Shown here one piece after another: positions 12,874-18,582 of a stretch of 19,176 nt of DNA; position 1 is the stretch's first letter, and each line of letters starts with the position of its first letter. This stretch comes from an uncultured Faecalibacterium sp. GTDB taxonomy: Bacteria; Bacillota; Clostridia; Oscillospirales; Ruminococcaceae. Location: contig CAKTFD010000036.1 in NCBI GenBank assembly GCA_934553285.1, positions 1 through 19,176 of the forward strand, read 5' to 3'. Below the pieces are notes generated by a model, which was not told where the DNA came from, searched no databases, and worked only from the letters and a program-made list of their open reading frames with translations. A program made the translations under genes and the position numbers.

Positions 12874-13479
12874 ATGTCCCAATCCATCTCCCGCCGGTCA
12901 TTCCTGAAATGTGCCGGTTCCGGTGCGGTCAGCCTTGCGGCTGCCCTGCTTACCGGGGTATCTGCTGCGGCGCAGCAGCCGTGCCTTGCGGGCGAGCCTG
13001 CCCTGCTGGACGGCAAAGCCGCTGTGGAGCTGCTGGGCTATGCCCCGGCGCGGGAGCTGGGCGGCGTGCTGGTGTACCTCTCGGTGGAAAACCTTTCGGC
13101 AGCAAGCCTGCCGGTGGATACCAGCTACCTGCAGAGCCGCGGTCTGCGCACCCGGGAGCAGCTGTACAGCATGGGCACCGGCATGACCGCCGCCTGCGAC
13201 GGGCAGACCGTGCGGTGCGGCAGCTTTGCCGCGCCGCTGTACAGTGAGAACGCGGCGGATGCCTCGGTGTTTACCCTGAATCTGGCCGCCGGGCGCGGTG
13301 CACTGCTGCACTGCTTCTGCGCCGTGCCGGAGGACTGGCAGACCCTGGAGCTGACCTGGCACCCGGACTTTGCCGCCGGGCGCAGCGTAGCCTTTACGGT
13401 GCGCCGCACCCAGGACGAGGCGGATCTTGGCCCCGTGCCCACCACCCCTGCCGAAGTGGGCAGCGTGGTGGATCTGTAA
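12874..13479 (+). CDS. Twin-arginine-exported soluble protein, paralogue lacking the lipobox Cys
   Basis: A 201-aa protein with the same signal start as the three Tat lipoproteins (SRRSFLK at 6-12, and Cys13 as in lipoprotein C). Where they have L-x-G-C30, it reads LTGV29 followed by SAAAQQ, so the lipidated cysteine is gone and an Ala-x-Ala signal peptidase I site takes its place; a secreted rather than anchored product is predicted. The mature part has LGGVLVYLSVENLSAA, a CDGQTVRCG motif and LELTWHPDFAAGRSVAFTV, all echoing lipoprotein C (9528-10142). Function is unknown. AGGAGG precedes ATG 12874. It has its own promoter with a long inverted repeat and ends at a bidirectional terminator. 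Confidence 0.8.
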   Translation: MSQSISRRSFLKCAGSGAVSLAAALLTGVSAAAQQPCLAGEPALLDGKAAVELLGYAPARELGGVLVYLSVENLSAASLPVDTSYLQSRGLRTREQLYSMGTGMTAACDGQTVRCGSFAAPLYSENAADASVFTLNLAAGRGALLHCFCAVPEDWQTLELTWHPDFAAGRSVAFTVRRTQDEADLGPVPTTPAEVGSVVDL

Positions 13480-13491
13480 GCAGATAACGTG

Positions 13492-13531
13492 AAAAAGGCT
13501 GTTGTGCATCATTTGGCACAACAGCCTTTTT
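13492..13531. terminator. Bidirectional terminator between convergent genes
   Basis: AAAAAGGCTGTTGTGC (13492-13507) pairs perfectly with GCACAACAGCCTTTTT (13516-13531). With A- and T-runs on both sides it serves the Tat protein gene (plus) and the DUF3048 operon (minus). Confidence 0.93.
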
Positions 13532-13555
13532 ACGTTTGTCTGGTCCGCCCGGGGG

Positions 13556-14638
13556 TCAGCCCATGCCCGACAGCGCTTCCCCGGCGGAGTTTTGCACCAG
13601 CAGCTCCTGGCCGGTCAGGCTGGAGAGCAGGGCAATATAGCTGCGGCCTGTCGGGAGGGTCAGGGGCTTGCCGTTGGAATCATAGAAGGCAAGGGTGCTC
13701 TCCACGCCCTGCGTCCAGGTGATCTGCCACAGTTGGCCGCCGTTCAGCCAGACGCCGCCGCCCATGGTCAGGTCGTAGTCCAGGGTGCGGCCATCGTCCC
13801 GCAGGGAGGAGCCGCTGTACAGGATAAGCAGATTGTCGAAAGCGGCCTGGATGCCGGTGTTGGCATCCAGCTGCGGGGTCCCATCGGCGTGCAGCATCCG
13901 GTAGGCGGCAAGGTCTGCATCGTAGACAAAGCCGGTGGCTCCGCCGGACTGGAAGTTCACAGTCGCCTGCACTGCGTCCGCTGCGTTGGCCTCCGGCAGA
14001 TGGCCGGTATCCCGCTGGGGCAGCAGTGCAGGCAGCGCCGCTGCAGCGCTGCCATCGCTGCCGGAGGCGGTCTGGCCCAGATCTGCAGCGGTGGAGATGT
14101 TCAGACTGTCCAGCACCGAGGCTGCTGCCTTGCCGCTGGTGTGCCACAAAGGGGTGCTGTTCCAGGCCTGGGCGCTGCTGACAAAGGCATTGCGGCCTAC
14201 TTCCAGCGCATCCACCGCGCGCAGATTATAATATTCCAGATACCGCCGGGCGTACTGGTTGCTGCCGCACTGGATGGGCAGCACCTGCTGCCCGCTGAGC
14301 AGCCGCCAGTACAGATCCTGCCCACGGGCCACCGGCCCTACGATGGGCATAGCGCGCAGGGAGGGATAGACAAGGCACAGGTCGGTGGAGCAGCCGTTCT
14401 CGGTCAGGGCTTCCATCACCACCGATGCGCTGCCAATGCCCCACTGGGTGGTGCTGTCGGTATCGTTATCGATCACTACGGCCACGGCTCGCTGGTCCGG
14501 GTACAGCAGCTCCTGCCCGGTCAGCGGGTCGGCCGGCGCAGTGCTTTCTGCCTGGCTGCTGTCGGCGGCGGTGCAGCTGCCCAGCAGAACGGCGCACAGC
14601 ACCGCTGCGCACAGGCGCAGGCTCCATTTGCGTTTCAT
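13556..14638 (-). CDS. DUF3048 (YerB-like) lipoprotein, second of a pair
   Basis: A 360-aa lipoprotein: basic start, hydrophobic segment and lipobox LGSC with Cys22, then a Ser/Ala-rich linker. The body shows the DUF3048 pattern in diverged form: DPLTGQ, a VAVVIDND strand, ASVVMEALTENGCSTDLCLVY, and PIVGPVARGQDLYWRLL matching the 'xVGPxRSxRxxF' element. The C-terminal half (VYDADLAAYRMLHADG, NLLILYS, GGGVWLNGGQLWQITW) matches the C-terminal DUF3048 domain. YerB-like proteins lie on the outer face of the membrane; their biochemical role is not known. The second half of the usual binding motif is degenerate compared with its neighbour. GGGGAGAGG precedes ATG 14638, 13 bp after the stop of the first DUF3048 gene, so they form an operon. 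Confidence 0.82.
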   Translation of the reverse strand: MKRKWSLRLCAAVLCAVLLGSCTAADSSQAESTAPADPLTGQELLYPDQRAVAVVIDNDTDSTTQWGIGSASVVMEALTENGCSTDLCLVYPSLRAMPIVGPVARGQDLYWRLLSGQQVLPIQCGSNQYARRYLEYYNLRAVDALEVGRNAFVSSAQAWNSTPLWHTSGKAAASVLDSLNISTAADLGQTASGSDGSAAAALPALLPQRDTGHLPEANAADAVQATVNFQSGGATGFVYDADLAAYRMLHADGTPQLDANTGIQAAFDNLLILYSGSSLRDDGRTLDYDLTMGGGVWLNGGQLWQITWTQGVESTLAFYDSNGKPLTLPTGRSYIALLSSLTGQELLVQNSAGEALSGMG

Positions 14639-14651
14639 GGGACCTCTCCCC

Positions 14652-15866
14652 TTACTGATAATTGAAATTGGACCACTCGTCATCATCCACGATGGCCAGA
14701 TAGGTCTTGCCGCGGTTGAAGCAGAACTCGGTGCCATCGGCGGCATAGGCTTTCAGCGGATGCTCGGGGGATGCTTTTTGCCAGGTGCCGCGCTGCACCC
14801 CGCCGCGGGTAAAGAAGTAGGCTTCGCCGCCGGCCACATAGTTCACCTGCTGCACCCCGCCGGAATCGCCGGGATAGTCCGCGATGCCCGCAAAGCAGAC
14901 CAGCAGGTTGGTAAAGCTCAGCTGTTTGCCGGTCAGCTCGTCCACGCTGTCCTCAAACGCCCCGGCGGCGCGGCTGTACATGGACATTTTATAGGTATGC
15001 TCCCGGCGGTTATAGTGGAAGGAGGTCTTGTAGCCGTCCGAGTGCACGATGTTGACCGTTTTGCCGGAGGCGGCATCGGCCATCTTGTTCTCCGCGCCGG
15101 TGCGGTAGTCCGTAAAGTAGAAAAAGGTGCTCTCGTAGGGATATTTCAGCCCGATGCCTGCGTTGGCGGCCGCCTGACGGATCTCGGCACCGGAGGTGAA
15201 CTCGGTGTGCTCGTAGGCCACATTGCGCCCCCGGCTGTCGCGGTGTGCCACATGGGGATGGGTGGGGGTGTTGAAGTAGCTCTTGCCGCCGATATTCAGG
15301 CCGGAGTAGTTGTACACGTTGATGAACTTGGTGCAGGGGGCACTTTCGCCATCATGGTAGTACAGCGCCTGCCAGGGCATGAGCAGCTGCAGGAACTGGT
15401 CGCGGCCGGAGCGCAGCGGGCCGACCTCCGGGATGATGTCGGCGTCGCGATACACCGCGCAGAAGCGGGTGATGCCACCCTCCACCTTGCTCTCGATGAG
15501 CAGGTCCGCCGTGCCCAGACCGCGCTGCGGACGGGCATTCTGCCGCTGGGTGTTGCTGATATTGTTGACCATCACACCCACGATGCGGCCATCGCTGCGG
15601 CGCACATCGCCGGTAAGCGGGTCTGCATCGTAGGCGGGCAGGCTGCTCTCGGCGGAGCCGGAAGAAGCTGCAGGGGCCTCAGAAGCATCTGCTGCCACGG
15701 AACCGGACGATGCCGCCTCCTCATTTTTGCCAAACGTCTGCTGCAGCCAGCCGGTAAAGCTGCCGCCCAGGCAGGCATTGCCGGCAGCATTGCAGCCGGA
15801 CAGGGCCAGAGAGGCGGCTGCCAGCCCCGAAACGCGAAGAATTGCACGGCGTGTGATCTTTTTCAT
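14652..15866 (-). CDS. DUF3048 (YerB-like) lipoprotein, first of a pair
   Basis: A 404-aa lipoprotein. The signal begins KKITRRAILRVS, a twin-arginine-like start, and ends in lipobox LSGC with Cys25. A long Ser/Ala/Glu linker (to about residue 80) follows, then a canonical DUF3048 domain: DPLTGDVRRSDGRIVGVMVNN, RPQRGLGTADLLIESKVEGG, TRFCAVYRDADIIPEVGPLRSGRDQF. The C-terminal domain has the usual FHYNRREHTYKM, LLVCFAG and GGEAYFFTRGGVQRGTWQK elements. It is the better conserved of the two copies. AGGAGG lies before ATG 15866. A strong promoter with three CTTGCGGC elements lies about 100 bp upstream. Function in the family is unknown; tandem different-length copies suggest they act together or compete. 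Confidence 0.87.
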   Translation of the reverse strand: MKKITRRAILRVSGLAAASLALSGCNAAGNACLGGSFTGWLQQTFGKNEEAASSGSVAADASEAPAASSGSAESSLPAYDADPLTGDVRRSDGRIVGVMVNNISNTQRQNARPQRGLGTADLLIESKVEGGITRFCAVYRDADIIPEVGPLRSGRDQFLQLLMPWQALYYHDGESAPCTKFINVYNYSGLNIGGKSYFNTPTHPHVAHRDSRGRNVAYEHTEFTSGAEIRQAAANAGIGLKYPYESTFFYFTDYRTGAENKMADAASGKTVNIVHSDGYKTSFHYNRREHTYKMSMYSRAAGAFEDSVDELTGKQLSFTNLLVCFAGIADYPGDSGGVQQVNYVAGGEAYFFTRGGVQRGTWQKASPEHPLKAYAADGTEFCFNRGKTYLAIVDDDEWSNFNYQ

Positions 15867-15948
15867 GCAAAAAACCTCCTGACAAGAGCTATCTGCGCAG
15901 CCCCGGTGTCAGCGGAACTGTTGCACTCAGCATAGGGTGACGAACTGC

Positions 15949-16011
15949 CTTGCGGCGTTGACTTGATTGTAACGGTTCTTGCGGCGTTTGTAAAGAGGAA
16001 CTTGCCGCAAG
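15949..16011 (-). promoter_or_regulatory. Promoter of the DUF3048 operon with three CTTGCGGC elements
   Basis: On the minus strand TTTACA (15994-15989), a 17-bp spacer and TACAAT (15971-15966). CTTGCGGCGTT occurs twice in identical form, at 15949-15959 (start site) and 15978-15988 (inside the spacer). A third copy of CTTGCGGC occurs in the opposite orientation at 16011-16004, just behind the -35. This layout around one promoter looks like a repressor operator set. The regulator is not identifiable. Confidence 0.65.
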
Positions 16012-16102
16012 AGCGCGCCGCAGCAGGCATGTCGTACCATGGCCCTGCCCGCCGCGTAAAATGCGCCGGATAAGAATTATGCTGCTTTTTTCCACTCCGC
16101 TC

Positions 16103-16131
16103 TTGCTTTTTGCGCCGAGTTGTGGTAATAT
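16103..16131 (+). promoter_or_regulatory. Promoter of tRNA-Lys
   Basis: TTGCTT (16103-16108), a 17-bp spacer and TAATAT (16126-16131), about 30 bp before the mature tRNA end. Confidence 0.65.
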
Positions 16132-16162
16132 TATTCGGCAGTATTGTTTTACTGTACAATAT

Positions 16163-16238
16163 GCGCTCGTAGCTCAGCCGGTAGAGCATCTGACTTTTAA
16201 TCAGAGGGCCAGGGATTCGAGTTCCCTCGAGCGCACCA
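16163..16238 (+). tRNA. tRNA-Lys (anticodon TTT)
   Basis: A 76-nt cloverleaf. The acceptor pairs GCGCTCG with CGAGCGC, followed by an encoded ACCA. The D-arm is GCTC/GAGC, the anticodon arm is TCTGA-CTTTTAA-TCAGA (anticodon TTT), and the T-arm is AGGGA-TTCGAGT-TCCCT. All stems are fully paired. The accessory region begins directly after it, so its 3' end is a possible integration site, but no second copy of the tRNA end is seen in this window. Confidence 0.97.
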
Positions 16239-16242
16239 AAAG

Positions 16243-16287
16243 GACGATAAATCGTTGGAAGAAACGGTTTGTCGTCTTTTTTGTTTT
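16243..16287 (+). terminator. Terminator of the tRNA-Lys transcript
   Basis: GACGATAAATCGTT (16243-16256) pairs with AACGGTTTGTCGTC (16263-16276) with two G-T pairs and is followed by TTTTTTGTTTT. Confidence 0.88.
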
Positions 16288-16351
16288 ATGTTGGCTTTTT
16301 GGGCTTGTACCTATGATTTTTTCAAAAATTTTAGAAGTCAGAGGTACAAAA

Positions 16352-16507
16352 ATGAAGAAGATTCAGAAGAATGCAGTCCGGTTTGATAATCTAAAGCAAG
16401 ATTTTTTGGATGATAAGAAGTATTCTGGCACGGCAGAAGCTACATTGAACGGCTATCGGTATGATATTACACGTTTTTTGAAGTTCCTGTCAGATGAGCA
16501 ATTATGA
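16352..16507 (+). pseudogene. Truncated tyrosine-recombinase N-terminal fragment
   Basis: A 51-codon reading frame starting MKKIQKNAVRF and ending at a stop after SDEQL. The part YSGTAEATLNGYRYDITRFL has the pattern of the SAM-like core-binding domain of phage-type integrases (T-x-x-TL-x-x-Y-x-x-DI-x-x-FL). The catalytic domain, about 200 residues, is absent; the next 200 bp contain several stops and no recombinase motifs. It is best read as a decayed integrase left beside the tRNA gene. A short functional protein is less likely. Bases 16508-16714 are AT-rich with no gene seen. Confidence 0.6.
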
Positions 16508-16714
16508 TAAGACGCTTTGGCTGCTGGAACATATATGATCTGCGGAGAAAAGTGTACTGAACTATATATAATAATGGGCACAAATCTCCGCAAAATTGCA
16601 ATCAAATCATGATAGTTTAGAGTAAAGATTGATCAAGATGTCTTGTATACAGAACATAAAATATGCTGTACTGTCTTATATAAAAGCCAATAACGCGGAT
16701 TCGGAGGCTGCTCT

Positions 16715-16954
16715 ATGAACCACGAACTTTTGAAAAGCATCATTTACGACCAACATGAACTGATTCAGAATGCCGCCATCGTAGTACGCCCCTCGTACAC
16801 CTTTGAACCCAACGCCAACTATGTTCTGGTTGGTCTGCAGCGAGCCGGAAAATCCACACTGCTGTATAAAATTGTGCGGGAGCTGGTTGCAAGCGACATG
16901 ATTCATGAAGCAAAACCCCGGCGGTGCGGACCACCGGCACCCGGGGGTGGTTGA
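16715..16954 (+). pseudogene. Truncated AAA-type ATPase fragment (Walker A only)
   Basis: Good GGAGG spacing to ATG 16715 opens a frame of 79 codons. Residues 1-61 look like the start of a AAA_14/DUF4143-type ATPase, with NANYVLVGLQRAGKSTLLYK giving Walker A (Gly40 to Ser47). The frame then turns into an Arg/Pro/Gly-rich tail (HEAKPRRCGPPAPGGG) and stops, without Walker B or the C-terminal nuclease-like domain; full relatives are about 400 aa. The switch in composition near 16900 suggests a deletion or rearrangement joint there. Expression of the stub is possible but the ATPase cannot be functional. The following 16955-17030 shows no recognisable coding sequence. Confidence 0.65.
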
Positions 16955-17031
16955 AAATACGAACGGGTGCGCAAAGAACAGAGAACGGGAACGTTATTCC
17001 ATCTCCCCAGACCCAATTGAATACGCACAGC

Positions 17032-17078
17032 AAAGAGCCTCTGCCTTTCACAGAAATGTGATCGGCAGGGGCCTTTTT
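17032..17078 (+). terminator. Terminator left of the invertible cassette
   Basis: AGCCTCTGCC pairs with GGCAGGGGCC (with a bulge), continued by an inner TCACA-GAAA-TGTGA stem and followed by TTTTT. It would stop plus-strand transcription before the left recombination site. It shields the recombinase gene's 3' side. Confidence 0.8.
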
Positions 17079-17111
17079 GCGTCAAGAAAATGACACCTAA
17101 AAAACAAAAAA

Positions 17112-17140
17112 GTATCCTCCATAGTGAAAATGAAAGACAG
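17112..17140 (+). repeat. Left recombination-like site
   Basis: Arm GTATCCTCCAT (17112-17122), 7-bp centre AGTGAAA (17123-17129), inner arm ATGAAAGACAG (17130-17140). The inner arm matches the inverse of the outer arm at about 8 of 11 positions. It lies 17 bp past the recombinase stop codon. Confidence 0.75.
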
Positions 17141-17156
17141 TGGCTAAAATCGAGCG

Positions 17157-18311
17157 TTATTCCATCAGATTCGATGCTTTCCTGCCCCTTATAGACACCT
17201 GATGGGAGAATATCCGGTTCATTTCCCGGCGCTTTCGGGTCAGGTCAGAGTGCACATAACGCTGCAGGGTAATGTTGGCGTTGGCGTGCCCCAATAACTC
17301 GCTGAGGGTCTTCACATCGCACCCTGCCTGCAGGCAGGTCGTTGCAAAGGTGTGGCGCAGCGCGTGCGGGCGTACCTGCCGGACGGCTGCCTGTTTCAGG
17401 TATGCTTTGATGCTTTTCCGATAGCAGCGGGGTTCGGTGGGCTTAGACTCGCTGCTGGACAGAAACCATGTGGCATTTCTGGCGCTTCCGCGCAGCTTTT
17501 TCAGCATCATCAGTAAGTATTTCGGGATTGGAATTTCCCGGCGGGAGGTACGGGTTTTGGGCGTTTGGATGACTACCTTTGTATGCCCGTTTCCGCAGGA
17601 AATTCGGCAGACTGTCCGCTCGATTTTCAGGGTCCCAAGTTTCAGGTCAAAATCGCCCCATTGCAGGCCGCAGATCTCACCGATACGCAGTCCCAATTCC
17701 AGCCCTAGTAATAAGCCGATTTTACGGGGCGTAGGGTTCTCCTGTACATATTGATAAAGCCGCTGCTGCTCCGCCGGAGAAAGCGGGACGGATGTTTTAT
17801 CAACAGTTTTTGGCAGCGTTACTTCCAATACCATGGGACGGATCAACCGTAAATGCGCAGCATACTTGCAGATGCGCCGCAGCATCGAGAGGCATTCCCG
17901 GGCAGAGGAATTTCCCAGCGGCTTGTGCGCAGCGTCCGCAGGAGTGATGATCTGCTGCATGGACTGTTCCAGAAAGCTCTCGTCAAGGGACGCCACCAGC
18001 GCTTTGCCTAAAACAGGTAGGAGATACTTGTGCAGTGTGTACGAATAATGCGCATAAGTGGATTCTTTTACACCGTTCCGGACGGACTGCAGCCACACTT
18101 CTGCCAGCGCTTCAAAAGTCAGGTCGGTTCTTTTCAGATCATAAAAGCCGGCTTCTGCTTTCCGGCGGATCAGTACCTGTTTGACCTCTGTATAGACCGT
18201 GCCATAGACATAGCCCCATTGGATCTTCCCCTCCTGCGTGCGTGCCTTGATATACCGGCCTTCCCACCGGCCATCCTTGCGCTTGCGAATGTTTTCTCCC
18301 CGTCGTGCCAT
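17157..18311 (-). CDS. Tyrosine recombinase (integrase/invertase family)
   Basis: A 384-aa, complete tyrosine recombinase. Residues 1-60 form a basic AP2-like arm-binding domain (RGENIRKRKDGRWEGRY), about 64-165 the SAM-like core-binding domain (TFEALAEVWLQSV), and 175-370 the catalytic domain. All active residues are present: Arg209 (LRIGE), Lys252 (TPKTRTSRREIPI), His316-x-x-Arg319 (HALRHTFA), His342 (LLGHANANIT) and the nucleophile Tyr352 (RYVH). GGGAGG lies before ATG 18311. The gene is enclosed by inverted 29-bp sites with 11-7-11 architecture typical of this enzyme class, which makes it a likely DNA invertase acting on its own cassette. No excisionase gene is seen. A phage or conjugative integrase is the alternative, but the site orientation argues against it. 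Confidence 0.92.
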   Translation of the reverse strand: MARRGENIRKRKDGRWEGRYIKARTQEGKIQWGYVYGTVYTEVKQVLIRRKAEAGFYDLKRTDLTFEALAEVWLQSVRNGVKESTYAHYSYTLHKYLLPVLGKALVASLDESFLEQSMQQIITPADAAHKPLGNSSARECLSMLRRICKYAAHLRLIRPMVLEVTLPKTVDKTSVPLSPAEQQRLYQYVQENPTPRKIGLLLGLELGLRIGEICGLQWGDFDLKLGTLKIERTVCRISCGNGHTKVVIQTPKTRTSRREIPIPKYLLMMLKKLRGSARNATWFLSSSESKPTEPRCYRKSIKAYLKQAAVRQVRPHALRHTFATTCLQAGCDVKTLSELLGHANANITLQRYVHSDLTRKRREMNRIFSHQVSIRGRKASNLME

Positions 18312-18461
18312 TTCTGATTCCTCCCGTGGGTTTGACCACTTATTCTACTTGCCTCTGAATTTGTTGGACTTTTTCATGCGAAAATGGGCAATCTGCAAGA
18401 AAAATCAATTTGAATCGCAATTTTTTTGAGGTCTGGATGGGTACAGTTTTTTGAATTTCTC

Positions 18462-18490
18462 TTGATTCCCAGATATATCCATGATAGAAT
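18462..18490 (+). promoter_or_regulatory. Outward promoter inside the cassette, facing the helicase
   Basis: TTGATT (18462-18467), a 17-bp spacer and TAGAAT (18485-18490). The start near 18497 lies inside the cassette, so the transcript crosses the right site and reaches the helicase start after roughly 85 nt. If the cassette inverts, this promoter points the other way. Confidence 0.62.
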
Positions 18491-18509
18491 AAGAAGAGAT
18501 TTCAGACAA
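18481..18509 (-). promoter_or_regulatory. Promoter of the recombinase gene, overlapping the outward promoter
   Basis: On the minus strand TTGTCT (18509-18504), a 17-bp spacer and TATCAT (18486-18481). Its -10 shares two bases with the -10 of the rightward promoter, so polymerase can occupy only one at a time. The leader to ATG 18311 is about 165 nt and A/T-rich, without an obvious terminator. Confidence 0.55.
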
Positions 18510-18524
18510 TCATATTAAAAACCG

Positions 18525-18553
18525 GTATCCTCCATTTTCACTATGGAAGATAC
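18525..18553 (-). repeat. Right recombination-like site
   Basis: Arms GTATCCTCCAT (18525-18535) and ATGGAAGATAC (18543-18553) are inverted copies with one mismatch, around centre TTTCACT (18536-18542), the reverse complement of the left centre. This is the better palindrome of the two sites. Confidence 0.78.
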
Positions 18554-18573
18554 CCCTGATTTGCGGCAGGGGG
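18552..18573 (+). promoter_or_regulatory. Hairpin covering the helicase ribosome-binding site
   Basis: ACCCCTG (18552-18558) can pair with CAGGGG (18567-18572), an 8-base loop between. The 3' arm is the Shine-Dalgarno region (AGGGGGG, 18568-18574) of the helicase, so folding would mask it. The 5' arm begins at the edge of the recombination site. Confidence 0.45.
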
Positions 18574-18582
18574 GTGAGTTGC

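Larger units (their letters stand above)
17112..18553. mobile_element. Predicted invertible recombinase/promoter cassette
   Basis: A 1.44-kb unit bounded by two 29-bp sites in inverted orientation, enclosing a complete tyrosine recombinase gene and two overlapping divergent promoters. The outer 21 bp of the sites agree at 20 positions when one is reverse-complemented, and the 7-bp centre is identical. Inverted rather than direct orientation predicts inversion, not excision. In the present orientation the rightward promoter at 18462-18490 reads out through the right site into the helicase gene. Inversion is inferred from sequence only. Confidence 0.7.

Noticed and set aside
13502..15935. Two long plus-strand frames (387 and 516 codons)
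   Set aside because: Both are antisense to the DUF3048 lipoproteins, which have lipoboxes, ribosome sites and an operon promoter.
16163..16238. tRNA-Lys 3' end as attachment site of the intact recombinase
   Set aside because: No copy of the tRNA end recurs in the window, and the recombinase is bracketed by unrelated inverted sites. The tRNA may still have been used by the earlier, now truncated integrase.
16905..17093. 62-codon frame between the ATPase stub and the cassette
   Set aside because: It runs through the terminator hairpin at 17032-17078, has no ribosome site and resembles no protein.
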